From Calditrichia bacterium (GTDB lineage: Bacteria; Calditrichota; Calditrichia; RBG-13-44-9; J075), in NCBI GenBank assembly GCA_020635015.1, contig JACKAP010000002.1, positions 434,001 to 498,000 on the forward strand: DNA of 64,000 nucleotides, read 5' to 3'. The position numbers and the translations under genes are program-made. Each line of letters starts with the position of its first letter. Positions within the stretch are counted from its first letter, which is position 1. The notes beneath the pieces are model-generated. The model ran no database searches, was not told where the DNA came from, and was given only the letters and a program-made list of their open reading frames with translations. Shown here piece after piece: positions 53,592-62,645 of this stretch.

Positions 53592-56228
53592 ATGTTAAAA
53601 CAGAATCGAAAATTTAGGTTTCTACACGGATTTAGCGGAAGCCTATTATTTATCATCAGCATCCTGGCGATGACCGTCGGTATGTTGGCCCAGGGCGTCA
53701 CCTTGAAGCCGCTGGGCACTTATGCCACCGGCGTCTTCGCCGAGGGCGCTGCCGAGATCGTGGCCCATGATCCCGCCACCCAGCGGCTGTTTGTGGTCGA
53801 TGGCGCCGGCGGATTGATCGATGTGCTGGATATCAGCGATCCGGCCAATCCCACCCTGCTGTTCTCGATCGATCTTTCCCCCTACGGCAACCAGGCCAAC
53901 AGCGTCGACGTGCATGACGGCGTGGTCGCCGCCGCGGTGGAAGACAACGACAAGCAGGCCCCCGGCAAGGTGGTCTTCTTCGATACCGACGGCAATTTTC
54001 TCAATTACGTGATGGCCGGCGCCCTGCCGGATATGATCACCTTCACCCCGGACGGCATGTACGTGCTGACCGCCAATGAGGGCGAGCCGAATGACGACTA
54101 CACCGTCGATCCGGAAGGCTCGGTGACGGTGGTGGACATCAGCGGCGGCGTGGCTGCGGCAGTGGCTGCCACGGCGGATTTTCACGCCTTTAACAGCGCG
54201 GTGCTGGATCCGAGCATCCGCATCTTCGGCCCGGGCTCGAGCGTTTCCCAGGACCTGGAACCGGAATACATTACCATCAGCAAAGATTCCAAAACCGCCT
54301 ACGTCACCTGCCAGGAAAACAACGCGATTGCGGTGGTGGACATTGCCAGCGCCACGGTGACCGAGCTGGTCGGCCTCGGCCATAAAGACCACAGCCTCAG
54401 CGGGAACGCCCTCGATGCCAGCAATGAAGACGGCGTGATCAACATCCAGAACTGGCCGGTCAAAGGGATCTACATGCCTGATGCGATCACCAGCTTCAGC
54501 TATAACGGGGAAACCTATCTGATCACCGCTAATGAGGGCGACAGCCGCGATTACGGCGGATTTTCCGAAGAAGAGCGCATTGGCGACTTGCCCCTGGATC
54601 CTACTGCCTTCCCGGATGCCGCCACCCTGCAGTTGGATGAGAACCTCGGCCGCCTGAAGAGCACTATCACCCTGGGCGACACCGACAATGACGGCGATTA
54701 TGACGAGTTGTATTCCTACGGCGCCCGCTCCTTCTCCGTCTGGAAAACCGACGGCACTCAGGTGTATGACAGCGGCGATCAACTGGAGCAGATCACTGCC
54801 GCGGCCCTGCCGGCCGATTTTAACTCCGACGACGAAGAAAACGGCTCTTTCGACGACCGCAGCGATGACAAAGGACCGGAGCCGGAAGGCGTGGTGCTGG
54901 GCCAGATCGGCTGCCGCACCTACCTGTTCCTCGGCCTGGAGCGCATCGGCGGCATCATGGTATGGGATATGACCCATCCGGATGCGCCGGTATATCTGAG
55001 CTACATCAACACCCGCGACTTCTCCGGCGATCCGGCAGCGAGCACCGCCGGGGATATGTCGCCGGAAGGCCTGGCTTTCATTCCCGCGGCCGAGAGCCCC
55101 AACGGCAAACCGCTGCTGGCGGTGGCCTTCGAGGTCAGCGGCAGCACCACGGTGTTCGAGGTGGAAGTGGATCATTTCCTGGTCTCCGGCAAAGACATCG
55201 ACTTTGGCCGGGAGAGCACCTTCCACGGCAGCATGTTCGCCATGGATGACATCGACATCAATCGCGGCCCGGGTGGCGGCCACGGCAATCTCTGCGCCGG
55301 CGATGACGTCGATATCGCCCGCGACAACGCCCTCTACGGCGACGTGATGGCCGGAGATGATATGCACAACCACGGCACCATCTACGGCTCCGTGATGGAA
55401 GGCGGCAGCGTGGTGCCGGTCGCTCTGCCGATGCTGGCCCCCTTCAGCGCCGGCAGCAATGATGTGGAGGTGCCCAAGAACGGCAGCATGACGCTGACGC
55501 CGGGAACCTACGGCAAAGTGGAAGTGGAACGGGGCGGCTCGCTCTACCTCTCCAGCGGCAGCTACTATGTGGAAGAGCTGGACGGCGACAAGAACAGCCA
55601 TATCGAGATCGACGTGACCAACGGCCCGGTGACGGTTTACATCACCGATGATTTTGAGCTGGGCGAAAGCGCCCTGGTCAGCATCGTGGGCGGCGGCAGC
55701 CGGGATGTGACGTTCAAATCGATCCAGACCAAGAAGATCGACCTCTCCCGCTACGCCAGCCTCTCGGGCACGGTCATCGCACCGCATGCAAAATTTAACG
55801 CGATGAGCTATGTGTACTTCCGCGGCGCGATTTATGCCAAGGATATCGAGTTCGGCAACGGGGTCACCGCCCTGCATCACGATGCCCCGGCAGTTGCGCC
55901 GAAGGTGATCGCGGGTGAGGAAAATGCCGCCGGCAGCGACCTGATTCCGGTGGCTTATGCGCTGGAGCAGAACTATCCCAACCCCTTCAACCCGAGCACG
56001 ACCATCCGCTTCAGCCTGGCGGAAGCCGGCACGGTCAGCCTGAAGATCTACAACGTGCGCGGCCAGCTGGTCAAGACCCTGCTGAGCAGCTCGCTGGAAG
56101 CGGGCAGTCATCAGGTGAACTGGAACGGGCTCAATCAGCAAGGCAGCCAGGTGGCCAGCGGAGTGTACTTCTATCATCTGCAGGCGGGGAGCTTCCAGCA
56201 AATCAAAAAAATGATCCTCATGAAATAG
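53592..56228 (+). CDS. Secreted choice-of-anchor I / polymer-like-domain / T9SS protein
   Basis: 878 residues. The signal peptide is about 1-34 and AAAGGAGG precedes the ATG. Residues 35-525 form a YncE/phytase-like beta-propeller of the choice-of-anchor I type (AAEIVAHDPATQRLFVVDGA, GSVTVVDISGG, YVLTANEGEPNDDY, ITANEGDSRDYGGF). Residues 530-760 are a right-handed-helix-like region with short strands (GNLCAGDDVDIARDNALYGD, GSLYLSSGSYYVEEL, ASLSGTVIAPHAKF) resembling DUF7305-type or bactofilin-like domains. The end is a T9SS domain with NYPNPFNPSTTIRFSL. It is a surface protein with no enzymatic residues obvious. The fusion of the two middle parts is less common. It has its own terminators. 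Confidence 0.87.
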   Translation: MLKQNRKFRFLHGFSGSLLFIISILAMTVGMLAQGVTLKPLGTYATGVFAEGAAEIVAHDPATQRLFVVDGAGGLIDVLDISDPANPTLLFSIDLSPYGNQANSVDVHDGVVAAAVEDNDKQAPGKVVFFDTDGNFLNYVMAGALPDMITFTPDGMYVLTANEGEPNDDYTVDPEGSVTVVDISGGVAAAVAATADFHAFNSAVLDPSIRIFGPGSSVSQDLEPEYITISKDSKTAYVTCQENNAIAVVDIASATVTELVGLGHKDHSLSGNALDASNEDGVINIQNWPVKGIYMPDAITSFSYNGETYLITANEGDSRDYGGFSEEERIGDLPLDPTAFPDAATLQLDENLGRLKSTITLGDTDNDGDYDELYSYGARSFSVWKTDGTQVYDSGDQLEQITAAALPADFNSDDEENGSFDDRSDDKGPEPEGVVLGQIGCRTYLFLGLERIGGIMVWDMTHPDAPVYLSYINTRDFSGDPAASTAGDMSPEGLAFIPAAESPNGKPLLAVAFEVSGSTTVFEVEVDHFLVSGKDIDFGRESTFHGSMFAMDDIDINRGPGGGHGNLCAGDDVDIARDNALYGDVMAGDDMHNHGTIYGSVMEGGSVVPVALPMLAPFSAGSNDVEVPKNGSMTLTPGTYGKVEVERGGSLYLSSGSYYVEELDGDKNSHIEIDVTNGPVTVYITDDFELGESALVSIVGGGSRDVTFKSIQTKKIDLSRYASLSGTVIAPHAKFNAMSYVYFRGAIYAKDIEFGNGVTALHHDAPAVAPKVIAGEENAAGSDLIPVAYALEQNYPNPFNPSTTIRFSLAEAGTVSLKIYNVRGQLVKTLLSSSLEAGSHQVNWNGLNQQGSQVASGVYFYHLQAGSFQQIKKMILMK

Positions 56229-56263
56229 TATGGTATGACCCAAACTGCGGGTCATACCATACT
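56227..56263 (+). terminator. Perfect 15-bp hairpin overlapping stop codon
   Basis: AGTATGGTATGACCC (56227-56241) pairs with 56249-56263 around AAACTGC. It lacks a T-tract and may be an mRNA-stabilising hairpin ahead of the real terminator. Confidence 0.7.
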
Positions 56264-56341
56264 ATTCTGTTTGCATCAAGATAGCACCGCAAAATCTCAG
56301 CAATCATTTGATGCAAACTTTGAAGACTTCCCTGAATCATC

Positions 56342-56379
56342 AAGCGCCGCCGGGCAGTTTCCGGCGGCGCTTTTTTTTT
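56342..56379 (+). terminator. Rho-independent terminator
   Basis: AAGCGCCGCCGG (56342-56353) pairs with CCGGCGGCGCTT (56361-56372), followed by a T-run of nine. Confidence 0.93.
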
Positions 56380-56404
56380 GATCACGGGCTGTACGGATTT
56401 ACAC

Positions 56405-56545
56405 TTAGAGCAGACTGTAAATTAAGCCTTGTAATTTAACAGATTCCTCGGCTAAAGCCTTCGGAATGACAAAACGTCGTCATTTCGAACGGAGCGGAGC
56501 AGCGTGAGAAATCTTTTGGTGCACAAAACTCGGTTTACAGTCTAT
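56405..56545 (-). repeat. R1 MITE-like repeat, inverted copy
   Basis: Inverted R1: AGACTGTAAATTAAGCCTTG ... AGATTCCTCGG ... CGGAATGAC ... GTCATTTCGAACG ... GAGAAATCTTTTGG ... GGTTTACAGTCT. It carries an extra GGAGCGGAGCAGCG segment. Together with element B at 56599 it repeats, inverted, the block at 7618-7870. Confidence 0.75.
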
Positions 56546-56598
56546 TGAGCCGCGGTGAAAGATTTTGTTATGCGAGGGAAAAATGACTATATTATGCG

Positions 56599-56739
56599 AA
56601 CCACGAGTTGAAGTAAAAAACTGCATTTTGCGGCAACAGAGGCTGTGACATCCCCCTCTTTCCCCCTTCGAAGGGGGAGAAAGGGGGATGTAAGCGCATA
56701 ACGATGATCCCCAAATGTTTTATTTGCTCAACTCGCGAT
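56599..56739 (-). mobile_element. MITE-like element B, inverted copy (141 bp)
   Basis: Ends are ACCACGAGTTGA and TCAACTCGCGAT. The central CCCCCTTCGAAGGGGG hairpin and flanks are nearly identical to 7618-7757 read in reverse. No gene in 56380-56796. Confidence 0.65.
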
Positions 56740-56796
56740 CTGCAAATATTGGGCTGGAGAATCAATTTCACATGAACACTGGAAGGATGGCAAACA

Positions 56797-57135
56797 ATGT
56801 GGCTGAGACTACTGCCCCTGATCTTATCCGCCCTCTTATTCGCCGCCCACGTCATGCGCGACGCCGGGCTGCTGTGGGCGCTGCCGATACTGCTGCCGCT
56901 GTTGTTACTTTTGATCCGCACCCGCTGGGTGCTGCGCTTGTGGCAGGGCCTGTTGCTGCTGTTTACCCTGGAATGGGTTCGCACCACGGTCGAACTGACA
57001 CTTTTCCGCTACCAGTCCGGCCAACCCTATCTGCGCATGCTCCTGATCCTGCTGGCGGTGATTACCTTCAATCTCTGGGCGGTATGGCTGCTGCAAATTA
57101 ACCACCGAGCCACAGAGCGCACAGAGGAACAATGA
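56797..57135 (+). CDS. Small membrane protein (112 aa) with repeat-derived C-terminus
   Basis: Three to four hydrophobic segments: LLPLILSALLFAAHV, ALPILLPLLLLLI, WQGLLLLFTLEW and LLILLAVITFNLWAVWLL. Conserved-looking polar points are RDAG and RTTVE...R-x-x-GQP-x-LRM. The last 11 residues (NHRATERTEEQ) are encoded by a CCACAGAG-family repeat (57102-57133), so the native C-terminus has been replaced or extended. The function is unknown. It is divergent in composition from soluble neighbours only by hydrophobicity. Confidence 0.7.
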   Translation: MWLRLLPLILSALLFAAHVMRDAGLLWALPILLPLLLLLIRTRWVLRLWQGLLLLFTLEWVRTTVELTLFRYQSGQPYLRMLLILLAVITFNLWAVWLLQINHRATERTEEQ

Positions 57136-57290
57136 TAATCTAATCGTTCAGATAGAGAGTTTATTGCATGGGGCATGGGGCATGGCGCCGTGATGTGCAA
57201 ATGCAGATTCCGACACCCGCACTGTAATACACCATGCCCCATGCTCCTTGCCCCATGCAAAAGCTCTTCGCTCTCAGCCCTTCGCGCGTT

Positions 57291-58124
57291 TCACCACGCC
57301 CCCCCAAAATGACACAACGCCCACAGGAATGGTGACACGAAAATAATCGAATCGAAACGGTCGAGAAATCCCCCGTGGCCGGGCAGCAGCGCCGAGGTGT
57401 CCTTCACTCCGGCATCGCGCTTGAAACGAGACTCGATCAGGTCGCCTAACTGCCCCAGCACCCCTACCACCGCCCCGGCAATCAGGGTATGGGTGGCAGA
57501 AAGCCCGGGCAGGAACAGCTTGCCAAACGCCCAGAAGCTCAAAATACCGAAGATCAGGCCGAACAGGCCGCCTTCGATAGTTTTGTTGGGACTGACATTG
57601 GGGGCCAGCTTATGGCGCCCGAGGGCCTTTCCACCGAAGTAAGCGGCGGTATCGCAGATCCAGATTGAGGCAAACATCACGATGATGTAATACCCCCCGG
57701 CGTGACTCACCCCCGCTATCGACGGCACCCATTTCTCAAAATAGAGCCGCAGCATCAGCAACGTGGCCAGCAGCACGGAAATATACATAAAGCCGGCGAT
57801 GCTGTAGGCCGTGTTGGTGCTGGCCAGTCCCCGGGGGCGAGTGAGATGCAGCAATAGGAAAACCGCCACGATCAGCAAGGTGGAGGGCTGCCAGTAGGCA
57901 GGGAAGAAGAAAACTCCCAGCAAATAAAACGAACTGAGCGCCACCCCGGCAGGACGGTGGGCATGGATCGATTTGCCCTCGAACATGGCATAAAACTCCC
58001 ACAGCGCCATCCCGTTCACGATCAGCACGAACGCCAGGAAAAAATACCCCCCGGCATAGCAAATGTACAACAGCAGGGGAATTCCCCACAGCGCCACTGA
58101 AACCCGTTTTGCCAATTCTTTCAC
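57291..58124 (-). CDS. cdsA: Phosphatidate cytidylyltransferase (CDP-diglyceride synthase)
   Basis: 277 residues, about eight membrane segments. The C-terminal family signature is complete: GQLGDLIESRFKRDAGVKD, then LPGHGGFLDRFDSI, which contains the catalytic Asp residues and metal sites. It makes CDP-diacylglycerol from phosphatidate and CTP for phospholipid synthesis in the inner membrane. The start is GTG at 58124 with GGAGG upstream. The nearest gene on the same strand is the M1 peptidase, separated by an inverted repeat block. Confidence 0.95.
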   Translation of the reverse strand: MKELAKRVSVALWGIPLLLYICYAGGYFFLAFVLIVNGMALWEFYAMFEGKSIHAHRPAGVALSSFYLLGVFFFPAYWQPSTLLIVAVFLLLHLTRPRGLASTNTAYSIAGFMYISVLLATLLMLRLYFEKWVPSIAGVSHAGGYYIIVMFASIWICDTAAYFGGKALGRHKLAPNVSPNKTIEGGLFGLIFGILSFWAFGKLFLPGLSATHTLIAGAVVGVLGQLGDLIESRFKRDAGVKDTSALLPGHGGFLDRFDSIIFVSPFLWALCHFGGAW

Positions 58125-58160
58125 CCGAGACCTCCGCGAAATGATATCCGATTTATCACT

Positions 58161-58242
58161 ATTCAGCCCACGAAATACACGAAATGAACTAAAATACGAT
58201 TAGGTTCTATTTCGTTTCTTTTGTGTGTTTAGTGGGCTGAAT
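58161..58242. repeat. Inverted repeat ATTCAGCCCACGAAA ... GTGGGCTGAAT
   Basis: ATTCAGCCCACGAAATACAC (58161-58180) faces TTAGTGGGCTGAAT (58229-58242). A related half is at 60368-60390. Confidence 0.8.
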
Positions 58243-58309
58243 AATAACTCTGATTTTTCATCGCGCCCAATATAACCAATTGCCGGGAAACATCCTTGAG
58301 CAATTTATT

Positions 58310-58387
58310 ATTGCCACAGAGGCACAGAGAACACAGAGAATAAGTTGTCAGGATAATTCTCTGTGTTCTCTGTGCCTCTGTGGCAAT
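58310..58387. repeat. CCACAGAG-family perfect 32-bp inverted repeat
   Basis: ATTGCCACAGAGGCACAGAG and 12 more bases (58310-58341) are repeated exactly inverted at 58356-58387. It ends ten bases before the stop of the M1 peptidase gene and probably forms its terminator-like stem-loop. Confidence 0.9.
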
Positions 58388-58396
58388 AGTTAAAAT

Positions 58397-60289
58397 CTAT
58401 TTCTCTGCCACCTCAAGGAAAAACCGCTCGGTGGCCACCTCCCAATTGTCCTGGGCGGTACTGTCGGCAGGGATGGTCTGCCATTCGCTGCGCGGATGGA
58501 GGCGTTTTACCCCCTGCGGGGTGCGGATTTCAACCGGCATGTCGAACTCCGTCACCGCACAGTCCCAGCGGTAGGCCAGGGCATCCTCCCGGAAATCCAG
58601 CTCCAGCACCGGCAATTCTGCGCGGTAGAGATACTGCAGGAACAGCGGGGTGAGGTCGCGTTCCAGGCGGCGGTTGAAGAAGTTGATCATGTCGCTGGTG
58701 AAGATGTTACGGTATTTGAAATGCTCGGCATAATCGTAAACCAACGGCCACCAGACCGCATCATCATTGACCACGCTGCGCAGGGTATTCAGGAAAAGGG
58801 CGCCTTTAAAGTAGATATCACCGGTCGGCCAGTGGTTGACCCCCGGCGGGCCGATCACCGGCGCGCGGTTGCGCACCTTGGATTGATAGCCGTTCAGATA
58901 AGCCAGCGCATCCTCGTAACCAAAGCGGCACTCCACATACACCGCTTCGGTATAAGTGCACCAGCCCTCCTGCAGCCAGGCGTCGGAATCATCATTGGCG
59001 GTAACGCTGTTGCCGAACCATTCGTGCCCGCTCTCATGCACGATGATAAAGTCAAATTGGGTGCTGATCCCCACCCCGGTCCAGTCGCGCCCCAGGTAGC
59101 CGTTGCGGAACAGATTGCCGTAGGTAACTGCACTCTGGTGCTCCATGCCGGAATAGGGCACTTCGATCAACTTGTAGCCATCTTTGGGAAAGGGATAAGG
59201 ACCGAAATATTTTTCGAAGCATTCCAGCATCGGCTTCGCCTGGCTGAACTGGCGGCGAGCCGCCTCCAGATGGTAGGGCAGCACGTAATAGTCGAGGCTC
59301 AGATCCCCCAGGCTGTCGGCAAAATGCACGTATTTCCCGATGTTCAGCGACACGCTGTAGTTGTTAATCGGATAGTGAATCTTCCAGTCGTAGGCCGCAT
59401 AGCCGTCCCCCAGCTCGCTGCGCCCCAGGAAGCGGCCGTTGGAGACATCGGTCAGTCCCGCCGGAACGATCACCCGCATCCGCATGCTGTCCGGCTCGTC
59501 GGGCTTCTGATCCTTGTTCGGCCACCACAGGCTGGCCCCGATGCCCTGGCAGGCGGTGTAGATCCAGGGGTTTCCCAGCGAATCCTCCTTGAAGGCGATC
59601 CCGCCGAAGCGCCCGGTCTCGCGCGGATGGCCGGAATAATGAAAATCGATCTCGACTGCCTTTCCCGCCGGGAGCATTTCCGGAAAATCGACGAAAACCG
59701 CATTGAAATCCCGGGTATAGGCCAGCGGCTTCCCCTGATAAAGAATCGAATCCACCGCCATGTTGTCGAACAAATCGAGTTGGATACGCCGGCCATCCTG
59801 CAGCATTTTAAATGTGATCACATTATTGCCGACAAGGTATTTCTCGGCGACATCCAGCCTAACGGTCAGGTCATAGCTGATCAGGTCGTTGTTGGCGCGG
59901 TAGGGGCCGTAAGCGCCGCGCAGGGTATCGCCGCGGGTGAAGACCAGCGCCGCTTCGGCAGGATTGGCCAGGGATTCATCATAAACCAGTTGAAGGGGAA
60001 CATCCGGCAGAGCAGCCCCATTGATCTCCAGCGGCCAGCAATTCTTGGCGCGGATCTTCAAAATACCATCGGTATAAATCCCAGGCACTTTCACCCGCCC
60101 GTTTACGTCGGAGCGGAAGGTCATCCGCTCCGACGGGGCCCACACCAGCGCACCTTCCACCGGATTGCCGGAACGGGCGTCCTGCAGTTGCAGCACCACA
60201 TCTGCGGGAGGTGAGCAGCTGAGCCATAGAAACAAATTCATGATGAGCACCAGGACCAAACAGATAGGATAAAAATGGGAACATTTCAT
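58397..60289 (-). CDS. M1 family metallopeptidase lipoprotein
   Basis: 630 residues from the ATG at 60289 (GAGGAA upstream). The lipobox LWLSC places it on a membrane. An N-terminal carboxypeptidase-regulatory-like domain (about 28-95) is followed by the M1 fold. The substrate loop GMEHQ corresponds to GAMEN, zinc motif HESGH is at about 417-421, and the second zinc ligand Glu is in LQEGWCTYTE. An M1 domain without the long C-terminal ERAP helical region. It is predicted to cleave N-terminal residues of peptides outside the cytoplasm. The neighbouring genes are unrelated. Confidence 0.93.
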   Translation of the reverse strand: MKCSHFYPICLVLVLIMNLFLWLSCSPPADVVLQLQDARSGNPVEGALVWAPSERMTFRSDVNGRVKVPGIYTDGILKIRAKNCWPLEINGAALPDVPLQLVYDESLANPAEAALVFTRGDTLRGAYGPYRANNDLISYDLTVRLDVAEKYLVGNNVITFKMLQDGRRIQLDLFDNMAVDSILYQGKPLAYTRDFNAVFVDFPEMLPAGKAVEIDFHYSGHPRETGRFGGIAFKEDSLGNPWIYTACQGIGASLWWPNKDQKPDEPDSMRMRVIVPAGLTDVSNGRFLGRSELGDGYAAYDWKIHYPINNYSVSLNIGKYVHFADSLGDLSLDYYVLPYHLEAARRQFSQAKPMLECFEKYFGPYPFPKDGYKLIEVPYSGMEHQSAVTYGNLFRNGYLGRDWTGVGISTQFDFIIVHESGHEWFGNSVTANDDSDAWLQEGWCTYTEAVYVECRFGYEDALAYLNGYQSKVRNRAPVIGPPGVNHWPTGDIYFKGALFLNTLRSVVNDDAVWWPLVYDYAEHFKYRNIFTSDMINFFNRRLERDLTPLFLQYLYRAELPVLELDFREDALAYRWDCAVTEFDMPVEIRTPQGVKRLHPRSEWQTIPADSTAQDNWEVATERFFLEVAEK

Positions 60290-60500
60290 GGGAGATTCCT
60301 CTGTTGAATATGCATGCAGAGGACATAGTACGGAGGGGAAGGGAAATATCAAAATCGGGGATTTTTATTCAGCCCACGAAACACACGAAAGATTCGAAAA
60401 AAAAGCGTGTGCGGATTCCATTTACCATTGAGCAATCACCATCCATCATTTGGCTGCGGCCATAGGCAGCGCCGGGTATCTGCGGCAGAGAACCCGCAGC

Positions 60501-61238
60501 CTACCCTTCCCTCCCCGGCAGCGCGGCGCGGAGTTCCTTGAAGATATCCGCAACCTCCTCCACCGTCTCCAGAGCCTCCTCCCAGTCATCATCCTTGATT
60601 AGCAACAGCACCTTGAGCAGTTTCTCTTTGACCCCGCGAAACTGGTAAAATTTCACCGAATCGATCAGGCGGGAGAGCAGGGTTTTCAGCTCATCTCTAT
60701 CCTGGAGGGAGATGATCCGCGCCATGGTGAGGTAGACATTTTCGAAGTTGAGGATAAAACTATCCCGCATGCGATAATAGGCATCACCGGAGATGAAGGT
60801 GGATTTATTGTCGATCAAGGTCGCTTCGGCAATTTTATTTTGCTGCTGCTGGTTGAGCAGGGCGAAATTCATCTTGCGGAGCAAGTCGGCACGCAGGAAA
60901 GGCTTGGCGATAAAATCGGTTGCCCCCAACTTGAGGGCTTTGAGGAGGGTGGTCGTATCGGTCTTGCCGGTCACCACGATCACCGGTATCCGGCGGGTTT
61001 TCTGCTTTCGGCGCAGTTGGCTCAGCGCCTCCAGCCCGTCCATCACCGGCATGATCACATCGAGAAAGATCAGATCCGGCAACAGGGATGCCGCCAACTC
61101 CAGCGCCTCAGCGCCGTCAGCGGCCATCACCAGTTCGTGGGTCTCACCGTTCAGAAAGGTGCGGAAGGTCTCCCGCACCACCGGATCATCATCGGCGATC
61201 AGCACCCGGAGCGTTTTTTTGTCGCCTGATTGGGTCAT
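60501..61238 (-). CDS. Response regulator with helical output domain
   Basis: 245 residues. The receiver domain (about 8-128) has DDD at 16-18, phospho-acceptor Asp60 in LIFLDVIMP, Thr90 in VVTGKTD and Lys112 in AKPF, a complete active site. The C-terminal helices (about 130-245) do not match a known HTH or enzyme. The start lies 22 bp after the eIF-2B-family gene, so the two are probably co-transcribed. Without DNA-binding output it may act by protein contact. Confidence 0.88.
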   Translation of the reverse strand: MTQSGDKKTLRVLIADDDPVVRETFRTFLNGETHELVMAADGAEALELAASLLPDLIFLDVIMPVMDGLEALSQLRRKQKTRRIPVIVVTGKTDTTTLLKALKLGATDFIAKPFLRADLLRKMNFALLNQQQQNKIAEATLIDNKSTFISGDAYYRMRDSFILNFENVYLTMARIISLQDRDELKTLLSRLIDSVKFYQFRGVKEKLLKVLLLIKDDDWEEALETVEEVADIFKELRAALPGREG

Positions 61239-61260
61239 AAACGGGCTTTACCATTCGCCG

Positions 61261-62229
61261 TTACAGGTAGCGGTCGATGAACTCTTTCAATTCGAAAACC
61301 CCGTCTTCCAGGATGATCTTGCCAGCATAGGAGAGTGGGGATTCTTCAAAATACATATTTTCCACCTGGAGATTATCCGCTTCCTGATCGACCAGTTCCA
61401 GGGGATCGTTCTGGGCAAAGCGCACCGGGTAAGTGCGTTTGAGGAGCACCTTGTCGCTTTCACCCGCCACATAAAGCGGCTTGTTCATCACATGGGCCAG
61501 AGTGGCGATGGCATGGGTGCCGGTTTTGTTGATAAACGAGGTTTCGGTAAAACGGTCGGTGCCGGTCAGCACAAAATGGCAATCCTCCACCGCCCGGGCA
61601 ATATCGCAATCGGGGATCAGGCGCACCTTGATGCCTGCTTTGGCCAGACGCATGGCCATGCCGGTGCCTTCCATCAGCGGCCGGCTTTCGGTGCAGATCA
61701 GGCGGAAGCGCTTTTTCTGCTGGCGGGCCTCCATCAGGATCGATTCCACCACACTGCTGGCGGAATGGGTGAGGATCACATGATGATCCAGGATCAGCCG
61801 GCATCCCCAGCGGGTAATCACCCCCACGTTCTCACCCGATTTCTGACGCAGCCGGGTAATCTCTTCCAGAGTGGCATCACGGATGATCTCGATGTCTTTC
61901 TGTTCCTTGGGAATATTCTGAATAAAGTTGAGGATCTGGCGAGTGCGGTTGTAGATCAACGCCATGAGCGGTTTGGCCCGCACCAGCGCATTGCTTAGCT
62001 TGGACAGGGCCTGGATCAGTTCAGTACGGTTCTTGTAAAGCTGTTTGCGCACAAAATCTTCCACGATATCCAACGCTTTGTTGGAGAGATATATAGAACC
62101 ATGTATCGAATCTGAGCGGATACTGGCGATATCCTCACGCCAATACTCCATGTCCTGCTGGTCTTGGTCGTCCAGTTCACTTTGCGAGTCAAGTTGATCC
62201 TGCTGGTCTTTTTCGACATAATCAGACAT
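61261..62229 (-). CDS. eIF-2B alpha/beta/delta-family protein
   Basis: 322 residues. An N-terminal acidic and Gln-rich stretch (KDQQDQLDSQSELDDQDQQD) precedes an isomerase-type fold with WREDIASIRSDSIHGS, VVESILMEA, CTESRPLMEGTGMAMRLAKAG, FVLTGTDRFTE and INKTGTHAIATLAH. The family contains MtnA methylthioribose-phosphate isomerase, ribose-1,5-bisphosphate isomerase and eukaryotic eIF2B subunits. The specific subfamily here is not determined. The ATG at 62229 has GGTGGAAAA before it. It is followed by the response regulator. Confidence 0.85.
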   Translation of the reverse strand: MSDYVEKDQQDQLDSQSELDDQDQQDMEYWREDIASIRSDSIHGSIYLSNKALDIVEDFVRKQLYKNRTELIQALSKLSNALVRAKPLMALIYNRTRQILNFIQNIPKEQKDIEIIRDATLEEITRLRQKSGENVGVITRWGCRLILDHHVILTHSASSVVESILMEARQQKKRFRLICTESRPLMEGTGMAMRLAKAGIKVRLIPDCDIARAVEDCHFVLTGTDRFTETSFINKTGTHAIATLAHVMNKPLYVAGESDKVLLKRTYPVRFAQNDPLELVDQEADNLQVENMYFEESPLSYAGKIILEDGVFELKEFIDRYL

Positions 62230-62645
62230 TTTTCCACCCATATTAAATAATTAAACGAGCCTTGATTACATTGCGATATCAATTTCAAGGGAATTTATCA
62301 TCGCCGGTAAATTACATTGAGAATCCGGTAAAACGAATCAAAAACTATATAAATCGCGGCAGCCGGCAACGCCATACCGGGCAACCTCCTGGTTGCCTCC
62401 GGAATTGACCATCATTTATACGGGGAAATCCTTTTCCACAATCGACCTGGGTCACAGAATTGCAAAACCCAAATTTAATGCATGATATTGCAACTTTCCG
62501 GAAGAAAGCTGCAACAAAGCCCAAACATCGTGAAATATAAACATGAAATTGTTTAAGTAGTTATGTCTCCGATCACGTACAAGGGGTTGCAAATTGTATT
62601 TCTTTAGACATGAAGTTGTAACAGAAATAAACATGGGAGACGATA
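62230..62645. other. Divergent intergenic region without identified feature
   Basis: 416 bp, A/T-rich, between divergent genes. A short GCAACC-TCCT-GGTTGC hairpin (62382-62397) is the only structure noted. Promoters probably lie here but no clear boxes are recognised. Confidence 0.5.

Noticed and set aside
53646..56255. 869-codon minus-strand open frame
   Set aside because: Antisense shadow of the choice-of-anchor protein gene, rich in His/Ala/Gly as expected from an opposite-strand reading of a high-GC gene.
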